Part shown: piece by piece, positions 46,854-58,660 of the stretch | Numbering within the stretch: the stretch's first letter is position 1 | How the letters are laid out: each line of letters begins with the position of its first letter | Assembly (NCBI GenBank): GCA_026214975.1 | Contig: CM047809.1 | Location: 29,795,977 to 29,859,976 of the forward strand | Source: Gentiana macrophylla | Taxonomy: Eukaryota; Streptophyta; Magnoliopsida; Gentianales; Gentianaceae | Reading direction: 5' to 3' | DNA length: 64,000 nucleotides | The notes under the pieces: generated by a model | What the model was told of the DNA's origin: nothing | The model's database searches: none | What the model saw: the letters and a program-made list of their open reading frames with translations, nothing else | Made by a program: the position numbers and the translations under genes

Positions 46854-49800
46854 GACTCTTCGATTTATGTTTCTTGCAGGGCGCCCAATGTGGGGCAGAG
46901 CCACGTGTGAAATAAAAATCAATGAATTTGGCTACCACGAAATTTCGACCTAATATTATATATATATTGTATTTATATGAATGAATAACGACTACCTTAA
47001 TTAAGTTAAGACTCAAGATATTGGCATACGTGAGATTTGGTTTGAATCTTGTGTCTGATAATTTTTGTTTGTTTTTTTAAACTAGGATTAGGAACCAACT
47101 AGGACTAGGAACCAAATAAGTAGGTTTTTTTCCTTTAAACCCACGTATCATCACACGCAGCTTTTTTTGTTTTATTTTTTTATATATATTTTAGTTCGTT
47201 TTTTTTTTAGCCATGGCGCTTAAATTTTTTTTTTTTTCTGGCTCTAAATTTGTATAGGACGCTCCTGGTTTCTTGTGTAAGTAATACGGATAATTCTTTT
47301 ACAAGGTTATAGATCTTGGATCTCACGGATGAACAAAAATCCATAGAATGGGTAAGAGAAACTTGTTATTTGACCTAGGTATAATTTTGTTCTCGGCTTA
47401 TAGTTTTCTGCATTGTTCCTTTGTAATACAATTCTGGAGGAATTTGCTCAATTGGGTGCAACTAATTACTAATGCAAGTTTTAGTTGTTTAATTTGCTAT
47501 CAAATCGACCTTTGAATTTCTTGTCTGTAATTGGATAATGTGATTTTTTTCTCCTTCTTCTTCGGCCTTGCTGGTCTGTTTTATTTTGTGCTATGCTACT
47601 TGTTGTTTAAGAGCAGGCAAATTTCTTTTTTTTAAAAAGAGCAGGCATTTTCGGTTAACATATTTTGCTGATGGTTGGTGATGATCTGTTGCGGCTCTGC
47701 TGCTATGTTGGTTTGCTGAAGTAGGCCCATTACTTCTAAAAAAGGATGATTATAGTAGGCTTATTAAGCTCCGATTCCGCTCTTTTTGTTCCTTCTTCTG
47801 TCCCTCTTTCTGAGCATAAAGAGAATTATCCAACCCCTGCTACTCCGAATCTTGCGGAACTAAATGCTTCAAGGCAAGAGCTTGTAAGTAAGCCTGAGAA
47901 TCTGAAACAGGACCTACAAAATTGAAGGTTTAAGCTGGACTATTAGGTTAAGACTTATAGTCAGGAGCTCTTTGAACTCAAGCAAACTGATCCATGAGCT
48001 GAAACAACGCATCTGAGTTGCAGTTATGATGAAAACTGTAGCAGATTTTTGGGTTGAAAATCCACTGCAAACTGATCCATAATATGTGATGGAAATGAAC
48101 AAGAACTGAGGCTTAAAATGGAAAACCTTTGTGTTGTTTTGAAGCTGTGAATTGATGATGTTCTTGAGCAAATTTTGAAGCTGACATAGAGACATATTTG
48201 GGCTGAATATTGGACAGTTCGAGACCTTCATTTGGTGACGTTTAACACACCAAGAAGAAGTGCTTTGATAAGATGCTATGGCAATATTTATAGGCTTGAC
48301 ATTGGTTGAAGAAACAGGCTGTTGTTTTTAGAAGACTTGTTAGGATTATGCACCATGAATGAGTGCCTTAAATTGTGGTTTACAATTTACAGCATGCTTA
48401 AATACAGAAATACTTCATAAAACTCTCTAACCACGTTGTTTTTTGTTGTGTTTTTTCAGTTATACCAAATGTTGTTCCTAACATTTCATTGCTCCGGGTG
48501 ATATCACAAGTATAACCTATTGCTAATACTGCTAAAGTTGTACTATGAAGCTTTGGATGATTGAGGGTCATCAAGATTGCTGCTAGCTGATGTTTTTGGC
48601 ATATCCTCCCTACAGCAGGCACCTGATGGTCTCGGTACTCTGTTATTCAAACTTTGGCAGCCATTGTTGCAAATTCGACTAATTCGAAGGTATCTACTTC
48701 TGTTAATGCTATTGTTCCTAGCATTTAAAGTTTTGAAAATTCTGGAAATGTGCGTATTGAGTCTAATAATTTGCGTGATTGAGTGCAGGATCGCTCTCCG
48801 GCAACCTGGGTTGAGAGAAATCCCAAGGCGAGTATTAAACCGCCATGGTAGATATTGAAGCTATCATTGTCAACTCTTTTGATAACCATGGAGATGAAAC
48901 TAATAGTTACGCTGAGAACGTAAATAATGGTAGGTCTGTTGTGGTTGATCATATTGGTGATCCCACAGTTTAAGGTTTGGTTTAAGGATGCATATATGAT
49001 GTTTTAAAGAAAATTGATTGTGTTTTTTATTTGGTTCATATCATTAAGCTTTCTAATAGGCTAGTGTTACTTTGTTGGTATTCTTGTATTCATATCATTC
49101 TTGTATTCTTGTATTCTTTATTCTTGTGTCATTTTCAGCCATATATAAGCCAAATTTAAGGCTGAAAATTAGATTTTGAAGCAAAAAATAAAGTGTTTAA
49201 GAGTTGAAAAACTTGAAATACTTTTGTTGACTTTTTGTTGTTGCCTTCTTCTACTTTTTTCAAATATACATTTAAAGATACAATGTTGCAATGTTTTTTT
49301 TTTTCAAAAAAGAATCGATAGTAGTGTGATTCAAATCCCCTCCCTTACATTGGAAAGCATACTAAAGATGATATTTCAGTCATTAATGGATACTAAATGC
49401 AATGGATATTTGTTTTATGTGGTTATTAGTACTGAAAATTGTTTTGAGAATTTGAAGAGGAAAACAGAATTGGTTGTGTTATTGCAGGCATATGATGTCT
49501 TTATTTGGTTTTAATCTTTCTTTGCATTCCGTTATTTGTCGTGGTGTGGTTTTGGCCTAGGTGGTTGAAGGTTGTCGATTCAAATGGTTATGTTTGTGTT
49601 TTTTTGTCTTTAGAAAATTGGAGGAGCCTAGATTCTCTATTGATGAGGTTGAGCCGATGCTATTTGATGCATTTTCTGCTTCATACATCTTTCATGGAGT
49701 TTGATGTGGTGCGGGTTTGAAGGATGAATGTCCATTGATGGTAAAACAGACTGCTTTTGTCTTCAAGAACTTGAAGAATGTTTTAGTTTCATTGATAGGC

Positions 49801-49980
49801 TTTTTTATTACATCTAATAGTACTAGGCTTTTATTCTCTTGATTCCCCCGGAGTTGCATCTCCATAATGCTTTGATAGATTGTTTCATTAGGATATGAAG
49901 CATTTTTTGATAGATTGTTGTATTATGCAATGCTAATGGTGATATTTTGGATGTTAATAAAATGTGTTATTGTGTAACAC
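46854..49980. other. Gene-poor stretch with a few coding-like fragments
   Basis: No complete gene or named element. Two places look like decayed exons. At 47795-47920 a frame reads PATPNLAELNASRQELVS and ENLKQDLQN before stops. At 48790-48972, after an acceptor-like GAGTGCAG, frames read DRSPATWVERNPKASIKPP and then VDIEAIIVNSFDN to a stop. Neither protein is recognised. Other sequence is T-rich. Confidence 0.35.
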
Positions 49981-49984
49981 AAAG

Positions 49985-50500
49985 AACACGCGTGTTACAG
50001 TAACGCTCGATAAAATTCGAACTTTCAAATACTACGTCGAAAGGGTATCGAACGCGGTCTCAAAATGAAGATAAAAAAGTATGAACTTTGGCGAAACAAT
50101 TTTGATGATCGGTTTAAATCAAAATTTACTGATCGTTTATAAAAAAACTTTCCTAAGTTAATATAAATATTTTTTCGTCTTTCAAAATATACTTCGGAAG
50201 GGTATCGTGTTTGGGTTCAAATTGAAGAGCAAAAAAAAATATGAATTTTGGTGAAAGAATTTCGACGATCGGAGTTCTAAATCAAAAATTACGAGTGTTT
50301 GAAAAAAAAAAATTTAAAAAAAAAAGAACAGCCCATCAGCGCTCAACGCCAACTTTCATATACATTTTTACCTTCAAACATGAAGCGCGCGATTATGCGG
50401 GGTTAATTTTGTCCGTGTCAAATTTTTTTTTTCTTTTTTGCAATTAAAAAAAAAAAGTATCCTATTTATTTATTTTGTAAATATTTTTGTCATTTTCCCT
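49985..50500 (-). repeat. Dispersed repeat, copy B (inverted relative to 12200-12690)
   Basis: On the minus strand it reads CGTAATTTTTGATTTAGAAC, CCGATCGTCGAAATT, TTCACCAAAATTCAT and a second diverged sub-copy. AAATAAATAAATAGGA and GACAAAATTAACCC lie on the outer side, in the same order as copy A. Confidence 0.75.
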
Positions 50501-50710
50501 CGATCCCCAAATATTATTTGGGGAAAAAGAAAAGTGTAAATCAATGTATCTTTATCAACGTCACACCTAAAGCAGAGGTGGGGACGCAAGTGCTGGCTTA
50601 TCCAATTCCAATAATTCGACAAATTTTAATAAATTAAAATTTGTATATGTAGTAGCATTATCAATTTGAATACTAATACAATACATTTGAATATGAGCTC
50701 AACATCTCAC

Positions 50711-51007
50711 GAGAAAATATAATTTCAGGTCATTTTAACACTTTTTATTTTATGTCAGGTCGGATCAGACCTGATATATTTTTTTTTTTCCGTGGAAAAT
50801 TTCCCTCGCCATCGCGAATTTTCATGTTCTCGAAATTTCCACGCTTTGGAGAAAATTCAACCTGATCGTGAAAATTTCCACGGATTGGAGGGAATTTCCA
50901 CAGGGCGGGAGGGAAAAATTCCACGGGAGACTCAAAAAAAAATACAGGTCTGACACGACCTGAAATGAAATAAAGGGTGTTAAAGTGAACTAAATTTATA
51001 TTTTCTC
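50711..51007. mobile_element. MULE-type MITE (297 bp)
   Basis: Inverted repeats of about 100 bp (GAGAAAATATAATTTCAGGT at the left; on the right, inverted, GAGAAAATATAAATTTAGTT, then shared TTTAACAC, GTCAGGTCG/TCAGACCTG). Flanked by a perfect 9-bp duplication ACATCTCAC (50702-50710, 51008-51016). No coding sequence. Confidence 0.85.
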
Positions 51008-51259
51008 ACATCTCACGTATTTGATTTGAAGTTTGACAAACTTTGACCATATAGATTTGTTTCACTGTATTTTTATAGGAAAAGCATGAAAAGAACCGGT
51101 TTGCCGATAGATTTAATTATTTGAACATTCAAGATACTTAAATATGATGGTGTTTAATTTTTTTGTTTTTATGGAATTCCGATAATACCTTTGTTAAAAA
51201 AACCCAACAAGTACGTGATAGACTCTGGTTTCCTTCATTATTTCACCGAGATCGGGGAG

Positions 51260-51702
51260 CTATGTTGCACCGACACACTATTACATTTATTACCTACCGC
51301 ATCGGCACCTATTACTTGACATTACTGCCGACACCCAAGAACTTTCAAAAATATGGGACACGACACGCGTGAGACACGTAGTATATATATATATATATAT
51401 ATATACAAAAAATATATAAAAAATACAAAAAAATACAAAAATACAAAAAAATATAAAATAGCCGTGTCGGAACGTGTCCCCTCGTGTCGGGGGCGTGTCC
51501 CCTCCGTCGCCCGTGTCCTTGACGTGTCGCAGGCGTGTCGGGGCGTGTCACTGGCGTGTCGGTTTTAAAATTTAATTTAACATTATTTTAAATCAACCGA
51601 CACGTGTCCGACACCGTGTCGGCGCGTGTCGGACGCGTGTCGTGTCGGAAACGTGTCGGATACGGCGCACGTTACCCATATTGGAGTGTCGGTGCAACAT
51701 AG
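51260..51702. mobile_element. 443-bp TIR element (CTATGTTGCAC family)
   Basis: Perfect 17-bp TIRs CTATGTTGCACCGACAC, with a perfect 8-bp duplication TCGGGGAG on both sides (51252-51259, 51703-51710). The interior is dense in GTGTCGG/CCGACAC words plus an (AT)n tract at 51381-51404. It is non-coding. An 8-bp TSD suggests hAT, but the termini are not typical of it. Confidence 0.88.
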
Positions 51703-51710
51703 TCGGGGAG

Positions 51711-51890
51711 CCACCCCTTCCCAACTGCCCGTCATCTTTCCAACCTCCACAGGAATCCCTCATTAATGGCCCAAACCCACCCCCATCACCCATATCAGCC
51801 AGCCCGATGCCCCTCATGTCAAACCCAGCGGCGTCGGCAATCCGACAGACACCCATTTCTTCAGCCCATTTATTCTAAGAAAAATTAGTT
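51711..51890 (+). other. Proline/serine-rich coding-like fragment
   Basis: One frame reads LINGPNPPPSPISASPMP without stops. With the 443-bp element removed it joins sequence left of 51252 (frame VRDRLWFPSLFHRDRG). It may be part of an older transposon ORF; not recognised. Confidence 0.25.
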
Positions 51891-52176
51891 TGATGAAGTT
51901 TATAGAATTATAGACTGAAAGTAAAACGCGGAATTATTATTGATAAACTGAAAGTTACAAGTTGGATTGCAATGTAGCTGATCATGGGGTATTTATAATC
52001 TCATACACCTCATGAATCAGTTAGAAGTTAGTTACAAGCGGTTACTATAAACTATAACTGAATAACCGATATTTACATTACACTATACTAGATCGCTTCA
52101 AAGAGGTCGCCTCATACTATCAAAGAGGTGCATCACCGACCGCACTCAAGATTCCTTCACTTTCTATATCGTAACA
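51891..52176 (-). repeat. Probable 3' LTR of the minus-strand Copia (286 bp)
   Basis: On the minus strand it begins TGTTACGATATAG directly after the purine tract AGCTTGGGGGG and probably ends CTTCATCA. It contains a TATAAATACC promoter-like box. With no second LTR to compare, the inner end is inferred. Confidence 0.6.
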
Positions 52177-52229
52177 CCCCCCAAGCTGAGAGTGGTACAT
52201 GAACATTTTGCACTCAGCATTCCCTTCAG

Positions 52230-53256
52230 CTACTTGAACTCTGGAAGATCTTTGAAATTCCCGAATTTGTCTAGTAGATAGGAGAAAATAGGTGCATCCA
52301 AGGCCTTGGTGAGGATGTCAGCTACTTGTTCTTTTGTGTTGACTGGAAGAAGTTTGACAAGTCCTAATTTGACTTTGTCTCTCACAACATGGCTGTCAAT
52401 TTCAATATGTTTTGTTCTTTCATGAAAGACTGGGTTATGAGCAATGTGCATTGCACTGACATTGTCACAAAATAACACAGCAGACAACTGAACTGGAACA
52501 TGCAAGTCCTGTAGTATATAAATCAGCCACTGGATTTCATAAACTGCATTTGCCATAGCCCTGTACTCAGCCTCTGATGAGCTTCTAGCTATAGTTGTTT
52601 GTTTCTTGGCCTTTCAAGAGATTGGAGCATCTCCTAGAACATCATATAACATGTACTGATCTTCTTGTTTCAGGACAACCATCCCAATAATTGTCTGTAA
52701 AACCTTTAAGTACAATGTTGTTGTCTGTTGGGAATAAGATTCCTTGACCATGATTAGTCTTCAAATACCTCAGCAGCCTATAAGCTGTCTTCATATGATT
52801 TTCAGTAGGATTGTCTAGAAATTGACTCAGCTGCTGAACTGCAAAGGCAATATCTATTCTGGTGAAGGTAAGATAGATGAGTTTGCCCACTAAGGATCTG
52901 TAAGCAGTATTATCCTCCAAAAGGGGTGAATCACCATGCTATAAAGTTTGCTTAGACTCCATAGGTGTCTTAGCATGTTTTGCTCCCAAAATTCATATTC
53001 TTCTAGGAGATTAAGGGTGTATTTTCTTCGAGAAATTGATATGCCTGCAGGTGTCCTAGCAGTTTCAATGCCTAGGAAATATCTCAATTTTCCAAGATCC
53101 TTAATAGTGAATTGCTGGTGTAGGGCATTCTTGACCTGCTGAATTAACTTCTCATTGGGGCTTGCTGCTATGATGTCATCTACATAGACCAGGAAAGCAA
53201 TAAAGGACTGCGTAGACCCTTTTGTGAATAAACTATGGTCATTTTTGGATTGAATA
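52230..53256 (-). pseudogene. Copia reverse transcriptase C-terminal half and RNase H
   Basis: Continues the pol gene after the inserted LTR. The sequence from 53251 reads IQSKNDHSLFTKGSTQS, then LVYVDDIIAAS with the YVDD catalytic motif (about 53200-53170), MRYFLGIETARTPAGISISR, AYRSLVGKLIYLTFTRIDIA and the RNase H piece [20 protein letters not shown] with [14 protein letters not shown]. Several frameshifts and stops separate these blocks. In an intact element this copies RNA into DNA. It is inactive here. Confidence 0.85.
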
Positions 53257-55097
53257 TGTTAGGAAATCTACGTGGGGAACGCAGCGGAATTTAAAATTTT
53301 ATTTCCTATCGACCCAAGATCGACTTCGTTTAAGCAATAAACAAACGAGTTAGTAGACGGTGGTTACCTTGGTTGATCTAAAAGATCGACGTTTTGACCG
53401 TCTAAGTCGAGTAGTTCTGCATAGAGCCTCCCAAGTGTTCGGCCTCTACCGCTAGTCCACACGAACAGCCCGCCGGAATCCCATCATAGATTGCTATTGG
53501 AAAACTCCGGTTGCTAGACCGGCCCTTTTCCCCTCTCTTCAACTCTCTATAGGATGCTCTCTATTTTACACAAGAATTATTAGTTCTTGGAATTGTGTTG
53601 TACAAAAGAGCTTGACACCCACCTCCTATTTATAGTAAAAGTGGCGCCATATCTAGTTGTGGAGGAGAAGAAAACTTTTTTCCAATAAAATAAGGAAAAT
53701 ATAATTGATTGATTTATCTCATTAATATTCAATATCTTATATTAAATATTTTCAATATTTTGTCAATATCTTATATTGACTATATTTATCTTATTACCAT
53801 AAATCAATTTACACATGTGTGCAAATCTATAGTCATTAATATCTAATATTAATATATGGTAATACCATTAATTAAATTACACAATCCAAGTGTATCTTAT
53901 ACACTAATCATATGCGCCCCATATGCCAAATAATTGGCTTCCGGAATATTCTTTAATTAATGTAATTTTATTAATATCTTGTATTTAATTTATTCATAAT
54001 AAATAAATTCCACCATATTAATTTACCACTATAACATTTATAGTCTCGAGATAAACTTTCCTTATTTGGTTATCATCTATAACCATATTTTAATCCGCTA
54101 GATGTTCATATGTGTGTGACCCGATAGGCTTCGAATATGTTGGCCGTAGACACAAAGTGCAAATTACTTAAAATGCCCTTCATGCCTAACGAACACGGGA
54201 TAGCGTCTAGCAACACACCGTGACCCCCAATCATCGGAAGAGTCAAATGCAATGACTACTACCTTTCATGTGAAACAGTTACCGTGTAACTTACAATCCT
54301 ATCGCTGTAATAATATCCATACGGTCGTTAGTCGAGTGTCAAACATTAACGACCGTATCTTATAATCTGGATATCATGATCTCTCAAAGTAACTCATTTA
54401 CTCCCACTTTGCAAAGATTCACGAGAGTAAGACATTCCTTATAAGAAGGCCATTTCAGATATTCGATCTCAATCATAGGATACGCGATTCCCGGACGACC
54501 AATCATGTATACTCCGCATGCTTCAGTACCATACCCAATCACCACCGCATGATCGCCCCGTGGCTAGGGGAAACCTCAATAGTGTCAAAGCATGACAATC
54601 CACACCGTGATTCCATGACGACTCCGGTCATAAGGATAATTACACAACCGTCACATAGTGTGACACTTATCCGTGTAAGTGGGTCAGTCTAACGTACGCA
54701 TTCTCTAATACACGTCCACGTACAATCCAAGTGTCTCTACACTTCGATAGACGAGATCTATCCCTGCCCTAAAGATATAAGACATCTAATACGTGCTAGC
54801 CTGTTCATACTATCAATGCCCTGTTTAATAGTACATCAGCCTAGAGACATTTAAGTATCAAACTTGTTAAAGTGATTAGAGATCTCATCAACCATAATCG
54901 CCTATCATGGTTTCTCTATCATAGTTTAATACTAAGGACGTTATCATATAACAATTCATAATTGATTCTTTAAAAGAACATTTATATGACAACAGAAAAG
55001 CCATTTTATATATGTATAAACATAAAGAAATAGTAGAAATGATCCGACCTGGTCGGATCCGGTCCAACCCGATTGGGTTTAGGACACTATTCCAACA
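53257..55097 (-). mobile_element. Solo LTR (1841 bp) inserted in the Copia reverse transcriptase
   Basis: On the minus strand it begins TGTTGGAATAGTGTCC and ends GATTTCCTAACA. Flanks GAATA (53252-53256) and GAATG (55098-55102) match at 4 of 5. There is no primer site or coding region. A second copy in the opposite orientation lies at 60337-63315, attached to Copia 3' sequence, which identifies it as an LTR. Confidence 0.85.
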
Positions 55098-55102
55098 GAA
55101 TG

Positions 55103-55710
55103 AATCCTTGAGCCTCCAAGGATTCAGTCAACTTGCAATTCCATTGTCTGCTGGCTTGCTTGAGGCCATACAATGACTTAGTAGTCTGCAAACTTGATTT
55201 GGTTTAGTTGCTACGCAACCTGGGGGTAACTGCATGTATATTTCTTCATGTAAATCTCCATGTAGAAAGGCAGTGTTGACATCCATCTGATGTAGATGCC
55301 AATTATTGGCTATTGCTGCTGCAAGTAAGGCTCTAACTGTAGTGATCTTGACAACAGGTGAGAAAGTTTCTTGATAATCAATACCATATGTTTGAGTGCA
55401 GCCTTTTGCTACTAGTCTAGCTTTATATCTCTCTACTGAATCATCAGGGTTGTATTTGATTCTGTACACCCATTTGCACCCAATGGGTTTTTTGCCCGGG
55501 GGCAGATAAACTATTTCCCAAGTATGAGTCATTGGTAGAGCTTCAATCTTTTTTTTTTTTGCATTGCTTCCTTCCATTCATCATGCTTGATAGCTTGATT
55601 GTAAGTCTTAGGCTCTTTAACAGCATCAATAGCATTAATGAATCTGACATAGTCTGCTGATAGGTTGTCCATGTTCATGACCTCACTCAGCAGGTGTGGG
55701 GGCTGCTGAA
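55103..55710 (-). pseudogene. Copia reverse transcriptase N-terminal half
   Basis: Reads [63 protein letters not shown] and [20 protein letters not shown], the standard opening of Copia RT including the first catalytic Asp in MDV. It stops at 55103, where a solo LTR is inserted, and resumes at 53251. A T run at 55549-55560 may mark a slippage indel. Confidence 0.88.
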
Positions 55711-55723
55711 CCGTGTGAGCACC

Positions 55724-56946
55724 TCATTGATAAAAGGTTGGTGATTTCCTTGTTCTTGTGGTCCTTCTTAATTGTGTGGGTTCAGGTGCCTGATTAACTA
55801 GTTCATGCTCTTCATTAGATGCCTCAGCTGCAGCTGATCCTGTGTCTGGATGGTCTGCTGAGTCATTCAGTAGATCATCCAAACTGTCCATTATTGGTAA
55901 AGAAATGGGCATGTCAGCAAGATGTCTAGCCCTTCCTAATACCTGTTGAAATAGAGGAAAGTAAGTCTCATGGAATTGAGTATTTCTAGCAACAAAGATG
56001 TCTTTGTTGGTAATATCTAAAAGAATAGCACCCATGGACGTATTTGAATTCCTAAGATAGACACAAGTCCTACATCTTGAGTCAAACTTTGTCCTGTACT
56101 GCTGAAGTGTGCAAGAAAAAACTAAGCAACCAAAAACCTTAAACACAGAATAGTCTGGTTTAGTGCTATAAAGCACCTCATGTGGAGTTCTTTCTTTCAG
56201 CAGTGGTGTAGGTGTAGAATTAATTAATTTTATAGCATGTAAAAGACAAAAACCCCAATATTCAATGGGTAAATTACTCTGGAACCTCAGTCCCCTAGCA
56301 ACATTCAACAGATGATGATGTTTCCTTTCAACAATACCATTCTGTTCAAGTGTGCTGACACAGGATGTCTGATGTATGATGCCCTGTTGAGCATACAAAT
56401 CAGTGAGCTGGAACTCAGCTCCATTATCAGACCTGATAACTTTGATAAATTTGTGAAACTGAGTAGAAACAAATTTAACAAACGATTTAACAAGGTCAGA
56501 AGCTTCATATTTATGCCTCGTAAGAAAACCCAAGTAAATCTATAGAAGTCATCTATAACAGTTAAGAAATATTGTTGTCCATTGACAGTATGTTGTCTTA
56601 AGGGACCCCAAATATCTATGTGAACAAGTTCAAATATAGAATTCACAATAGTAGTGCTCAAAGGAAAAAGATTTTTCTTCAGTTTTGCCATAGGAAAAAC
56701 ATAACAAAGATCATGATTACAAAACTTGACATCAGTAGACTGTGTACTAATGACTTGCAGTCTCTTATCTGGCAAGTGTCCTAGTCTGTAATGCCATAAA
56801 AAAACATCATCTAATCCCTCAGACAATGTGTGATTTTCTACAACATTGACAACATAAAGTCTTATTAGTTGATACATGACATAGAGTCCTTTGTGTAACT
56901 CAGCTGAACCAATCACTTTCTTGTTCTTGTCCTGCAAAACACACAT
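55724..56946 (-). pseudogene. Copia GAG-pre-integrase and integrase
   Basis: Integrase inserts the DNA copy. Seen: the pre-integrase HH..CC-like motif (LWHYRLGHLPDKRL, CNHDLCYVF), the core with HIDIWGP (first Asp), VIRSDNGAEF (second Asp) and LEQNGIVERKH (Glu), then YWGFCLLHAIKLIN and ERTPHEVLYSTKPDYSVFK. The catalytic D-D-E is intact in the conceptual reading, but a frameshift near 56530 splits it into two frames (56946-56305 and 56533-55724). Confidence 0.9.
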
Positions 56947-57006
56947 ATTAGCAGAAAAACAGCTGCACTTTTTGTATGATTGATAAAGGTAGGTAAAGAA
57001 AAAAGG

Positions 57007-57958
57007 TTACATTACACCATGTAGGACCAACTGAGGGTTTACCCTTACTTGTCCTATATGTGTGACCGAAACATTATTTTCATTAGGTAATCCCATTTTT
57101 ATACCAGATGAAGGTTTGGGATTGCTTAACAGATCTAATGATCGTACAATGTGATCTATGGCACCAGAGTCCAAAATCCATTGTATAGATCTTACTAAAT
57201 TTAGATCACATGTCCTTGTAGCAGGTGACCAGTGTGTCACAATCTTAGCAGGCTGGCCAATAGCAAACCCTGCTTGTCTAGGAGGATCAGAACTCAACAG
57301 AGCCATCAACTTGTCAAGTTGTTGTGCAGTAAGATTTGGAAATCCCGGTCCAGCAGACCTGTTTTAGGCCTGGTCTTCTTCTGCTGACTGTTCTTCATCT
57401 ACCAAGTTAGCCCGTTTTGACTTGAAACCAGGAGGATAGCCATGTTTCTTGTAACAAGTCTCCAAAGTGTAACCATTAAATCCACAAAAAATACATTGCA
57501 TCTTCTTGGGATTTTTAGGTCTGGGATTTGCAGCGGATGTAGAGTTAGGTTTGCTGACAATCTGATTTTGCCCCTGTCTATTTTTCTAAGACAAGAGAAC
57601 CATAGAATCTTGATTCTTGGCCCTTTAGCTACATACATCTTCTGTCATTTAAAATTAATGGCCATTGCAAAGGCATCATGGATTTCTGGAAAAGGCACCA
57701 TCAGCATTGCCTGTGAAACCATTGGCTCAAACTCATCCCTTAAACCTTTTAGGAATTTCATGACATATTCAGCCTCCATATGATCCATTAGTGTGCTAAT
57801 TGCATTGCAGTGACATTGAGGATCACAAGAACAAACTGATACAGGCCTAATAGTCTCTTCCCACAGAACCATCAATTTTGTGAAATATTGATTGACAGAA
57901 TAATTGCCTTGCTATTATCCTTGATACTTTGTGGTTGTTCTAGACATAGTCTCTATTG
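57007..57958 (-). pseudogene. Copia gag remnant, zinc knuckle and aspartic protease
   Basis: Gag piece: NYSVNQYFTKLMVLWEE and EYVMKFLKGLRDEFEPM (57900-57645). Zinc knuckle at about 57500-57440: CIFCGFNGYTLETC, where the usual His of CX2CX4HX4C is Tyr. Protease: WILDSGAIDHIV at about 57185-57150 with the DSG active site. In-frame stops and shifts between blocks. The N-terminal half of gag is missing at the right junction. Confidence 0.85.
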
Positions 57959-58660
57959 AAGAGAAACGTGTAATCAAATATCATTCTGATGATGTCTGAA
58001 CCATGTGATTATGAATCATGTGGGAAATACGTATCTAAATATGACTAAAATACCCTTTTATGAAAAAGGTTACAAAATCTAGAAAGTTGTCTAAAGCCTA
58101 AACATACCGATGTTTGTTGGCTTATGACAATTATGCCACAAATAATTGTTTATTAATCTCTATGACTATTTTTAAAAATAGTTTATTGTACTTGGTGAAG
58201 TACAACAATTCGGAAAGCCAGAAAAGTTCGAGCTAGTACGAATATGAGATTGATGAGCTACTTAGGAATTAATCTTCAATTGGATTGAAGCAATTAATAC
58301 TTGAAGGGTGTTTCAGAAGTCGTCTGAAATAGAATTAGATTCTCCCTTGACGGATACCATCTTTGGGATACGCAACTAGATTGTGTTCCTAAAATGGAAA
58401 CAACACTTTATATGATAAAGGTGTGACGCAAGCCATGCGAAGTATCTCTTACCCGTTTCGGGATGGTGCCCTTATACTTAACCGAGTTCCAAAGAATAAA
58501 GGTTGAATAAATTCCATATTAGATATGGAAGGGGATAATGTCGAATCTATCTTAACCGATGATTTGAAGTTGTCATAGGCAAAGTCAGAAAGGCTTGGAG
58601 CCTGGTACGACATATGCAACTTTGTGGAATATCTTAGCAAGTACGCTAGATAATATTTGC
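57909..58660. other. Unresolved junction sequence
   Basis: Between the broken gag of one Copia and the recognisable remnant of the next. TTGCC occurs at 57904-57908 and again at 63316-63320, just beyond the LTR. This could be a target duplication of the inserted element, but the left end lacks an LTR, so this is only suggestive. No coding motif recognised. Confidence 0.3.

Larger units (their letters stand above)
51891..57958 (-). mobile_element. Ty1/Copia retrotransposon (minus strand), 5' end missing, interrupted by a solo LTR
   Basis: In transcript order: gag remnant (57958-57645), zinc knuckle and protease (57530-57007), GAG-pre-integrase and integrase (56946-55724), reverse transcriptase (55700-55103, then 53251-52900 after the inserted LTR), RNase H (to 52230), purine tract AGCTTGGGGGG, and a 3' LTR at 51891-52176. 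No 5' LTR or primer site was found; the element stops near 57958 at a junction with another element. Confidence 0.85.

Noticed and set aside
46484..47016. Minus-strand frames of 117-121 codons
   Set aside because: They cover the Tourist-like MITE and AT-rich flank; the low-complexity Ile/Phe/Thr-rich protein is not a gene.
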